DNA of 20,783 nt from Larix sibirica (Eukaryota; Streptophyta; Pinopsida; Pinales; Pinaceae), in contig NWUY0300003080.1 of NCBI GenBank assembly GCA_004151065.3, positions 17,925 to 38,707 of the forward strand. Direction: 5' to 3'. A program made the translations under genes and the position numbers. The notes below the pieces were generated by a model that searched no databases, was not told the DNA's origin, and worked only from the letters and a program-made list of their open reading frames with translations. This document shows, piece after piece, positions 1 through 20,783 of this stretch (positions are counted from its first letter, which is position 1; each line of letters starts with the position of its first letter).

Positions 1-500
1 GGGAGATTTGATCCCTCTCGGCGCTTGATAGAGCCTAGGATTTGGATCTAGGCTGGTATATAAAAAGTTTTGAGAGATTCCCTTTTTAGGGCCTGTGTTA
101 CAGCCTAAGGCCTCGCTAATAGCAAATGAGCCCTAATAAGTTATATTGCATGATTGTTCTCCTTCACAAATAAGTAACAAAGGGCTGATAATGTATAAGT
201 TATATTGCATGACTGTTCTCCTTCACAAATAAGTAACAAAGGGCCGATAATGTATAAGTTATATTGCATGACTTCTCCTTCACAAATAAGTAACAAACAT
301 CTTCATGTTCATTTGTGCATTAATAGTAAGCTGATAATAGCTTATTTTGGTAAAAACTTTCGCTATTGCTCCGAGAATAATGTTTCCATGCCCTTATTTC
401 AAAGGGCCAACACTAATATTAGATCAAAGTNNCCTTTCTGCATCTTCTATCCCCTTAGCGACTCATCTCTCCAATATTGGGAAACGGTGCAACCTGTTTA
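1..500. other. Non-coding stretch with tandem repeat and two ambiguous bases
   Basis: Apart from the tandem repeat at 137-297, nothing is recognisable here. The open frames across 205-691 on the + strand are short, overlap each other and lie over an antisense retroelement fragment, so they are not called as genes. Bases 431-432 are N. Confidence 0.5.
137..297. repeat. 59-bp tandem repeat, 2.7 copies
   Basis: Copies begin at 137, 196 and 255, each with TAAGTTATATTGCATGA, so the period is 59 bp. Copies one and two differ at a few single bases. The third is truncated at about 297 after TAAGTAACAAA and lacks two bases after GCATGACT. No coding role is visible. The arrangement fits a young local duplication, and the near identity of copies one and two suggests it is more recent than the decayed retroelement beside it. 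Confidence 0.9.
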
Positions 501-557
501 GTTACTGTTTACAACCTCGGTTTGCCCATCCATCCGAGGATGATAATAGATTGAACC
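501..557 (-). pseudogene. Ty3/gypsy integrase core fragment
   Basis: Read on the minus strand from 557 down to 501, the frame gives YYHPRMDGQTEVVN followed shortly by a stop. This matches the conserved YHPQTDGQTE block at the third catalytic residue (the Glu of the D,D,E triad) of Ty3/gypsy integrases. The flanking sequence does not continue the domain in any frame I could follow, so this is an isolated relic. It has the same orientation as the other gypsy pieces at 1780-2316 and may be from the same element. The intervening 1.2 kb contains an SDR pseudogene in the opposite orientation. Confidence 0.72.
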
Positions 558-1124
558 AAATTACAAAGGTAGATTTTGATATCCAATTTATAATTCAAAA
601 TAGTTACAGGTGTTTATATTCTAGAATTTGGGTGTGGATTAGTGTTTATACTTTTTCTAGATTACATGAAGATATATACTGTTCAATTTGATTACAAACA
701 ATTTATGCAATTACACATGGAAAAACAAATAATATGTTAATAATAATTAAGGTAAGTTATGACTATACAATTTAACAATGCTTTGTTCATAACTACAATA
801 ACAATTACTAATGAACACAAGAAAAGGTTTTGGAGGCTGAGAAGACATGAGCTTGCCTTTGCCTTCGGGAGGGGTAGTGGCCAACTGGCCATAGTAATAA
901 TTGCGTCTGGTGGCATCGACAAGGAAATCGCCCTTAACATCGCGAAGAGAATCAAAGTGGTTGTCCATTACTACTATAATCAATGTACCGCTGAGAGGTC
1001 ACTTCCACATTCAAGGACATCTCTCCTCTTCTTCTGTTAATTTGTAAGGGTTGTTGCCTGTAAGGTCGACATCGCCGAAGCCTCCCACGTCGCCCATTTA
1101 CTCGGCATGGCTGAACAGACATTT

Positions 1125-1251
1125 GGGCTCATCCACATAATGGTGATTCGGTGAACAGTGCAGCAGTGGCGGACCACAAGTACCCGATTGGGTTCATCCA
1201 CAGAATGGTGAACAGTGCAGCAGTGGCGGACCACTATTACAAGTACCCGAT
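1125..1251. repeat. 65-bp tandem duplication inside the SDR pseudogene
   Basis: GGGCTCATCCACATAATGGTG at 1125 recurs as GGGTTCATCCACAGAATGGTG at 1190. Both copies continue into AACAGTGCAGCAGTGGCGGA and end at AAGTACCCGAT. Copy one carries an extra 8 bases after ATGGTG, and copy two an extra 6 bases after GACCAC. The duplication repeats the SDR segment HIMVNSA and breaks the frame. Confidence 0.88.
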
Positions 1252-1306
1252 CATCTCCCAAACCTCGAGGAAGACTGGACCGCACTTTAAATGAACTGCA
1301 AGGGGG

Positions 1307-1452
1307 CATTTATATGGGTGAACAATATTTAGTTTGCTGTAGGCCATTTAATGTGGCCTTAGCAGGCTTGTTGGTCATCCAATAGCCAACAGGTCTGCTG
1401 TTGCCTCATTAAATGGCGTGCAGCACGCTGAATATTGTTAGTCATTTATATG
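1307..1452. mobile_element. Hairpin MITE with 10-bp target site duplication
   Basis: Two 54-base arms (1321-1374 and 1386-1439) are inverted repeats of one another, matching at 43 of 54 positions by hand, around an 11-base loop (1375-1385). The arms end in AACAATATT and AATATTGTT. The direct repeat CATTTATATG lies outside on both sides (1307-1316 and 1443-1452), so the inserted body is 1317-1442, 126 bp. A 10-bp duplication falls in the 8-11 bp range typical of Mutator-like transposons, so a Mutator-type MITE is likely. The outermost bases (GGTG and AGT) do not match as perfect termini. Deleting the body plus one repeat copy rejoins the SDR frame as NCKGAFICSREE, which confirms the boundaries. 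It encodes nothing and would need a transposase from elsewhere. Confidence 0.88.
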
Positions 1453-1532
1453 TAGTAGAGAAGAGGGTTTTCCTTGGGGTAGGTGGTGGCATCATTCAGA
1501 TAAGCAACTCCTTGAGGAAAGGCCTGACACTT

Positions 1533-1779
1533 TAAAAATCTTAAAAGATTTTGTACTTTTTTGATATTGTTGTCAAAATCTACAAAGGATCATAGTTAAA
1601 ATAACCAATTTTCATTGTTAAAATTATATTTTTAGTTGCTATTTAAATAAATTTAACCCCTTCTAAAAACCTAGACATCTTCATTATACAATTAACTGCC
1701 ATTTTAACAATTCCAATTAGATTTCTGTTAATAAAATTACTAAAAAAAACTGTACAAAAGTTAGTTTACTCCAAAGAAC
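1533..1779. other. AT-rich unassigned stretch
   Basis: AT-rich sequence between the SDR relic and the gypsy integrase fragment. I translated the minus strand looking for the missing integrase core and found nothing convincing. Confidence 0.4.
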
Positions 1780-2316
1780 TTTCCACCCATTTCTTCACGC
1801 TACTGGAACTTCGAGCCAATAATACATTTCTGCCCTGTCCACTCCGAAACGTCCTCCCAAGCCACTCCGAAATGACCTCCCAAGCCACCATTGTGCAACT
1901 GATAAGGTGCTCTTTGATTGATTTTTTTTGGAATACATCTGTGCTACTAATTTTGAAATAAGAAGACGCCTTCTAGATTAAATAATTCAAGTACCATGCT
2001 CTATCTCTTATCTCAACTCCATGGCTGTTTGCAAGCCTTCTATGCCTCTGAAAAGTCAGAGTTCTCTTCATACAACCCTTTCACGTTCTCAAACATAAGT
2101 TGTAGGAAACGCTTATCCACCGATGTACCAGTACTTCAAACGCGCCGAAACTCCTTGAGCCTTCCCATATAACGGCATTTCACAATTTGGAAATCATCAA
2201 TTCTTGGTCATGGGAACCAGTACTTGATGGTTATTTTGTTAATGCCTCTTGAATCTATGTACATCCTCCATTCCCCTCCTTTCTTCATTGTAGGTACAAT
2301 TGTTACTGCACATGAC
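1780..2316 (-). pseudogene. Ty3/gypsy pol relic (reverse transcriptase plus integrase zinc-binding region)
   Basis: On the minus strand three blocks of a Ty3/gypsy polyprotein follow one another. From 2316 to 2181 is the reverse transcriptase start, with EWRMYIDSRGINKITIKY and then a stop in the otherwise conserved FPxPRIDD. From 2118 to 2019 is the tether between RNase H and integrase, with KGLYEENSDFSEA, a stop, and KACK. From about 1910 to 1800 is the integrase H2C2 zinc-binding region, with GGLGGHFGV and, in another frame, GLGGRFGVDRA. The rest of RT and all of RNase H are deleted between blocks one and two. A 23-bp tandem duplication (1839-1861 and 1862-1884) breaks the zinc-binding frame. 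It lies antisense just upstream of the first visible ALDH exon and is probably in an ALDH intron. Confidence 0.8.
1839..1884. repeat. 23-bp tandem duplication
   Basis: CCACTCCGAAACGTCCTCCCA is repeated immediately as CCACTCCGAAATGACCTCCCA, with a period of 23 bases. The length is not a multiple of three, so it shifts the frame of the gypsy integrase relic in which it lies. Confidence 0.88.
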
Positions 2317-2493
2317 TTAACTTTCCCTTATCAAACAAGTTTTGGTCCTACCTATTCATTTCTTCACTCTCTATTTGTGTCAATATATGCGTTGCTTTAT
2401 TGTGACTTTGTTTGGCAAACTTGAACAGAGAATCATATCTATTTGATGAGATGTACTTAATATTGTGACGAAACTCTCTCTATATATGTGCAG

Positions 2494-16905
<14,412 letters not shown>

Positions 16906-17130
16906 GACCATATTTTCACCTTGGTTTGGTTATGTTAGATACTGTTTTTTATGCTATTATTGATGTTTACATTTCAGATAGTATATGTCTTAAACATTTT
17001 TAATTTAAAATTAATTTAATAAATTTATATAATCATGCATATTTTATGTTATCTAGTGCATATTCAATTATCTTTATTTTATGTTTTATATATGTCTAAT
17101 TCAATTATGTGTGTGTATTTTTGTTAGGAG
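16906..17130 (+). other. ALDH 3' untranslated region and flank
   Basis: AT-rich sequence after the stop. It contains T-rich and TATGTTT-like elements and one exact AATAAA. The true cleavage site cannot be fixed from sequence alone. Confidence 0.5.
17018..17023 (+). promoter_or_regulatory. Candidate poly(A) signal AATAAA
   Basis: Exact AATAAA 113 bases after the ALDH stop codon, followed by AT-rich sequence. Plant poly(A) signals are loose, so this is only a plausible site. Confidence 0.4.
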
Positions 17131-17232
17131 GTTACAGGTTCAAATCTAGAGGCAGGTAGCATATGTATACCTTTGTAGACTTTAGCAATTATATTGCTAT
17201 GTAGAGGAGGTCCCTTGTCACACAAAAAAAGG
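17127..17232 (+). mobile_element. Possible SINE 3' fragment (tRNA B-box-like)
   Basis: GGAGGTTACAGGTTCAAATCT contains GGTTCAAATCT, close to the RNA polymerase III B box GGTTCGAATCC. It is followed about 85 bases later by an A-run (CACACAAAAAAA), as in plant SINEs. No A box or target duplication was found, so this may be a truncated copy or chance. Confidence 0.3.
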
Positions 17233-17233
17233 G

Positions 17234-17515
17234 TCTCATACACCAAATTGATGTCTCGCTTGATAGTAACCTTAATATATATATGAAAATGAAATTAACT
17301 TAAATATAATGTTCACTCTAAATATGAAGTGAGAATTAAAGTTCATAAAAAATATATATGAATTTCATACACCAATTTAATGTCTTGCTTGAAAATAACC
17401 TTAATATATATATATAACTTTAAAATTAAATTTTATATATATATGAAAATTAAATTAACTTAAATATAATGTTCACTCTAAAAGTGAAGTGAGTATTAAA
17501 GTTCGAAAAAAATAT
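17234..17515. repeat. AT-rich tandem duplication, about 129 and 153 bp
   Basis: TCTCATACACCAAATTGATGT at 17234 recurs as TTTCATACACCAATTTAATGT at 17363. Both copies continue through ACCTTAATATATATAT, AAATTAACTTAAATATAATG and GTTCACTCTAAA to ATTAAAGTTC. Copy two has about 25 extra AT-rich bases in the middle. Confidence 0.88.
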
Positions 17516-17547
17516 CTTCCTAAATAACGTTTAGGATTTAGGACTGT

Positions 17548-17702
17548 GGAATATTTTAATATAGCCTATGACCATCATACTTTGGATTCTATTTCTCATA
17601 CCTTGGATGTTGGTTCAAAATAGTTATTTAAGAATACGGAAAATTTTAGGATGGCGTATGACTATTCTATTTGTCATGCATTGGATGTTGATTCAAAATA
17701 GT
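17548..17702. repeat. Degenerate tandem duplication, about 75 bp
   Basis: GGAATATTTTAATATAGCCTA and GGAAAATTTTAGGATGGCGTA start two copies. Both end in GGATGTTGRTTCAAAATAG (17607-17625 and 17684-17702). The + strand open frame at 17568-17768 is a by-product of this repeat. Confidence 0.75.
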
Positions 17703-17950
17703 AGTAATCATGCTACTTTAATTTTTAAGGAAGATAATAATTATTATTGTTTTGATATATTGGTTTAAATATTGGACATGAAAAAAGATTATTGATACTA
17801 AGTAAAAAGTAGTTATAATCACAATAATAAATTATGATTTATGATATTTATCTACTTCACATAATTGAGATTTATGAGTGTGTGGGGAGAGGAGGTTGGC
17901 TAAGTGTGCTTTCATCAACTAATAATGATTTTAATTTTTTTTAATACTTT

Positions 17951-18024
17951 GATGTAGAAGTTACATGGTATTTTAATTTATTATCATGATGTACAAGCTA
18001 CATGGTATTCTAATTTATTATTGA
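17951..18024. repeat. 37-bp tandem duplication
   Basis: GATGTAGAAGTTACATGGTAT at 17951 and GATGTACAAGCTACATGGTAT at 17988, each running on through AATTTATTAT. Period is 37 bases with few differences. Confidence 0.88.
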
Positions 18025-18051
18025 GTTTAGTTTTCTATTTTTTTATTTTTT

Positions 18052-18300
18052 TTTCTAGAGAGGAAGAATGTAATGTACCCAAACAAGATTTAGGTACACT
18101 AACTCGAAATTGGAAAACTAGGATTAGAATTTTAAATTTTGTCCCAAACACCATTAGACCTTCACTATTTTTTCCAAGAAGGGGTTCAGGGGAATTTATA
18201 GACTCTAGACATCCATATCCACACAACAAAAGGTTTATAGACTTGAATTGATGATTTGATTCAACAGTTTGCACATTCAGGAGTGCATCACATCTGGGCA
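18052..18300 (+). mobile_element. Possible LTR edge (polypurine tract plus TGTAATGTACCC)
   Basis: AGAGAGGAAGAA (18056-18067) is purine-only apart from nothing, and TGTAATGTACCC follows at 18069, a plausible LTR start. No second copy, no matching CA end and no primer-binding site were found. The overlapping open frames at 18021-18274 on either strand are not convincing genes. Confidence 0.25.
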
Positions 18301-19372
18301 GGCCAAAATGATCGGAGGCAATGTCCCCAAGAATTGTGTGGAACCTCCGCTACTTCTGGTGCAATACTGGTAGAAACTAACCAACAGTATGGACTAATAT
18401 ATCAGACCTAAAAAACTTATGCAACTTAGTAAGTTCAAAATAGTGGGAATCCAGGAGCTAGACTCAAAACTAGGTGCTCAACTTCAAAGGTTTGACTCCC
18501 AACATTGTTTTCTTTCTAGTCTTCGAAACACCACCAAACAATTATGAATTCCCTCACCGACACTTGGGCTCAACCCTAACACGCCCATACCGAGACAAAT
18601 TAATCACAGACTGATTTCTGGAAGCATCTAAAGTCGAATCAAGACACATAAAACAAATTGTAATTGCAAATTTCTACAAGAGATTTAACAATGATAATTA
18701 GACAAGAGGCTGGTGGAAAATCACACTGAAATTTTATTATTGATGTAAGGACATAGGATGAACATTCGTGGATTCCTTGACAACTGCAAATCGCAAGAAA
18801 TTCTAATATGAAATGAACCACATAACTCAGAAGATTTACAAATAAGAGAAGATATATAACTGCTCCCTGAAATGATTTCTTCTTCACAATTTTTGGACTA
18901 CCAAGTAGTAATTCAATCCAAATTTGAGATCAGACCTACAAAAGACTTCAAAGGTTGCATTGAATCTCCATGGAAAGAACTGCGTGCTCTCTCCCTCAAT
19001 CTCCAGCTGAAGGATCTCACAATATCTCAACTAGATCATTGGTTGCAAAGGGGCACATCTCCCAATNTTGGTGGTTTAGTCATTTATTTCACTTGGTGGC
19101 CAACTTTTTTGGTCACTTGGTCATTTATCACCCATTTTTCTACTAGTGTAAGACTAGCAATGTACGTTGTCCATCCTCTACATTATGCTCCCATAATGCA
19201 ACACTTATGTCGATACCATAAAGGCCATTATCCTCAACGCATTTATTCCACGTGCCTTCTAAACTCATGTTGTCAAGAATCTATACCAACTCCACATCGA
19301 AATCAAACTTCTCAATACAATGTGCTCCTGATTTCAGCACTTCATTTCGTTGTCCGACAATAGCATCCTCCA
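18301..19372. other. Unassigned intergenic stretch with one ambiguous base
   Basis: No recognisable gene on either strand. Base 19067 is N. Composition is less AT-rich than the ALDH introns. A + strand frame at 18872-19363 spans the N and shows no known motif; it is not called. Confidence 0.4.
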
Positions 19373-19821
19373 CTAATCCATTTTCATTTGTACATTTTGT
19401 GTACCTACTAATAGGTTTGATACCACCTCAACAAAACACAAGGTCCATTCTATCATCAAAGACAAGTCTTTCATCAAAATCATATCTCCTTCAGAACTCC
19501 TGTCATCAATCCTATCCTCCACTTGCATGGCATATTTTGCTACACTAGAAACAAGGTGCACATCCACCATTCCCATAGATTATTGGGAAAAAATGCTCAG
19601 TGATTTAATATCCTTCACACCTTCAATCCTCCACTTTGCTTCGATACCTACAAAACAGTCCACAATTACAAAATCGTGGTTTATAAATCCTTGCAAAATT
19701 ATTACCTTCCCAAAATCTTCAACCTACTCCTCTTTTTTCACACAACCTTCCATCATCAAGGTTTCAAACATCTGATTGTACTCATGCAAGGTTTCAAACA
19801 TCTGATTGTACTCATGCATTA
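19373..19821 (-). pseudogene. Unrecognised decayed minus-strand coding frame
   Basis: From an ATG at 19821 one minus-strand frame runs about 149 codons to a stop at 19373, with only two internal stops. It begins MHEYNQMFETL with an exact in-frame 10-residue repeat (HEYNQMFETL twice). It continues through VEDFGKVIIL and FINHDFVIVDCFVGIEAKW, then VEDRIDDRSSEGDMILM and TLCFVEVVSNLLVG. Codon-like composition and conservation of a single frame suggest a former protein, possibly retroelement-derived. I do not recognise the family. A purine-rich stretch lies directly upstream of its ATG on this strand. Confidence 0.4.
19758..19817. repeat. Exact 30-bp tandem repeat, two copies
   Basis: AAGGTTTCAAACATCTGATT starts at 19758 and again at 19788; both 30-base units are identical through GTACTCATGC. 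The unit length is a multiple of three and repeats ten residues in the minus-strand frame described above. Confidence 0.95.
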
Positions 19822-19829
19822 TGATATCT

Positions 19830-20730
19830 TACGACCTCACCCCCACTGCTACATGCAACCTCTCCCTTCCTCACTCTGCATTCCCATCTCCTTCATCCCT
19901 TTTTCATCCACGCTTCCACTTACCCAGTCCTCACATGCTTCCACTTACCCACTCCCTGTTCGCCCTCACGACCACCTCCACCTCACCTGCACCCGCACGC
20001 TGCTACTCTCCATTCATGTGAGCTTACAACCAACTCCACTCCTTCCATACGCTCACACACATCAATTCACTCCTCCAATTCCCTGCCCCCATCCATGTTC
20101 TTCCTTCTCTCTGCATACACGCTACACCGCGCCCTGTTATGATATTAGTTGTTGTTTTTTCTTCCCTTACTCCATGCCATTCCCACCAACGAGTCCCTTT
20201 GACACTCCACCTACAAATTCCCTTCCTTCATCCATCCTGTGCACCTCACTCATTCCTTTCCCAAGTCACCTTCGCTCACTTCCAGGCCGTGATCTCTTCT
20301 TCCCCCACGCAGTCCTACGTTCTCTCCTCCCTCTCCTTCATACTTTGCACTTCCAGTCAAGCACACACTCCAATCCACTCACCCGTATGCCCCACGCCCT
20401 TACACTCATGTTTTCCTTTGATCTTTGCTTCCAACACTATGTTATCCTTCCATGCCCGACCTCCATCCGCAGTCCCTTCTTCCTTACGTTGCCAACTCTC
20501 ATCGCCCAAGTTCCACTTCCATCCACGCTTTCCCTCTCCTTCGACATGATCCTCATCACCCTCTTCACCAAACCACTATCACACCCCGTGCGTTGCCCTC
20601 CTTTCCCTATTCCATCATGCACATCCATCTCTCCAAATTTGTTGCCCATCCCTCTCCAATCCATCCCACCCTCCTCTTCATACACCTCCCGCCATACACT
20701 CTTCCTTCACATCATTTTAAAACCCTAAAT
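19830..20730. other. Pyrimidine-rich tract (purine-rich on the minus strand)
   Basis: About 900 bases strongly biased to C and T on the + strand. A 350-codon + strand open frame (19676-20728) spans it, but its product is low-complexity Pro/Ser/Thr/His/Leu sequence expected from C/T-rich DNA, and it starts inside the 30-bp repeat region. I see no domain and do not call it a gene. The nearby motif AAACCCTAA at 20720-20728 resembles a plant telo-box. Confidence 0.6.
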
Positions 20731-20755
20731 TCTCATCCAATCCCAAGAAATTTAT

Positions 20756-20773
20756 ATTATTATTATTATTATT
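20756..20773. repeat. (ATT)6 microsatellite
   Basis: Six perfect ATT units at the extreme end of the window, flanked by other AT-rich sequence. Confidence 0.9.
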
Positions 20774-20783
20774 ATAAAAATAA

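Larger units (their letters stand above)
847..1532 (+). pseudogene. Short-chain dehydrogenase/reductase (SDR) pseudogene
   Basis: A decayed classical SDR of the plant NADPH-dependent aldehyde reductase type. The candidate start ATG is at 847 (MSLPLPSGG). Blocks in order: QLAIVIIASGGIDKEIAL from 882, equivalent to the Rossmann VTGxSxGIG motif but with its glycines damaged; KVVVHYYYN (second beta strand); VVACKVDIAEASHVA from 1050; HIMVNSA (the NSAG-type strand) at about 1200-1220; EDW at 1270-1278; NCKGAFI at 1294-1314; CSREE at 1451-1465; and GGGIIQISNSL at 1482-1514. Damage seen: a stop at 1038-1040, a frameshifting 65-bp duplication at 1125-1251, a frame change near 1268, a stop at 1288-1290, a 126-bp hairpin insertion at 1317-1442, and loss of everything after the ISNSL block, including the YxxxK active site. 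No intron is evident. The family assignment is firm by motif order. The exact substrate class is not knowable. Confidence 0.82.

Noticed and set aside
759-1040. 93-codon + strand frame as an intact gene
   Set aside because: Its second half is the start of the SDR relic, and it ends at one of that pseudogene's stops. The first part has no SDR match. Minus-strand frames at 737-983 are shadows.
2224-2424. 66-codon + strand frame upstream of the first ALDH exon, considered as a missing ALDH exon
   Set aside because: It does not resemble the ALDH N-terminus, and its opposite strand encodes a gypsy reverse transcriptase block.
17135-17147. tRNA gene at GGTTCAAATCT
   Set aside because: No A box, acceptor stem or cloverleaf can be formed around it; kept only as a weak SINE candidate.
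18872-19363. 163-codon + strand frame
   Set aside because: It crosses an ambiguous base, has no recognisable motif and has irregular composition; most likely chance.
19676-20728. 350-codon + strand open frame
   Set aside because: It is low-complexity Pro/Ser/Thr/His/Leu sequence in C/T-rich DNA, where stop codons are naturally rare. It has no domain, and its start lies in the 30-bp duplication.
20719-20729. AAACCCTAA as telomeric sequence
   Set aside because: Single copy only. It is at most a telo-box promoter motif, and no gene start is nearby to support a role.

Overview
The window looks like nuclear DNA from a land plant with a large, transposon-rich genome. A gymnosperm such as a conifer is my best guess. 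The grounds are a multi-exon GT-AG gene of the plant cytosolic aldehyde dehydrogenase type, one intron of about 12.5 kb, high AT content, and many decayed Ty1/copia, Ty3/gypsy and LINE relics. The species assignment is inference. No bacterial or viral gene, CRISPR array, rRNA or convincing tRNA gene was seen.

The only gene that looks intact is the 3' part of an aldehyde dehydrogenase of the ALDH2C (REF1-like) type, on the + strand. Seven exons (2494-2723, 2848-2937, 3071-3244, 3325-3462, 15939-16076, 16365-16426, 16632-16905) join in frame into 367 codons with no stop or frameshift. All catalytic landmarks sit at exactly the spacing of mammalian ALDH2. About 134 N-terminal residues are missing. 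They should lie upstream of the window, because nothing resembling them was found in bases 1-2493.

Bases 1-2490 hold a 59-bp tandem repeat (137-297), antisense Ty3/gypsy pol fragments (501-557 and about 1780-2316), and between them a decayed short-chain dehydrogenase/reductase (SDR) pseudogene (847-1532). A 126-bp hairpin transposon (MITE) with a 10-bp target duplication has jumped into the SDR. Removing it on paper restores the SDR reading frame.

The giant ALDH intron (3463-15938) contains an antisense LINE split by an RNase H-bearing block (about 3560-6800), a long unassigned AT-rich stretch (about 6800-9528), an antisense Ty1/copia remnant with two diverged LTR-like ends (9893-12330), a 264-306 bp direct repeat flanking that remnant on the outside, and unassigned DNA with small tandem duplications. 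Just upstream of exon 6 of the visible set lies a decayed tandem copy of that exon.

Downstream of the ALDH stop (16906-20783) are a candidate poly(A) signal, several small tandem duplications, a possible SINE fragment, a weak LTR-edge candidate at 18069, an unrecognised decayed minus-strand frame (19373-19821) and a 0.9 kb pyrimidine-rich tract. Three ambiguous bases occur (431, 432 and 19067). I found no new multi-gene system. The most informative observations are the MITE-in-SDR event, the exon duplication and the nested antisense retroelements.
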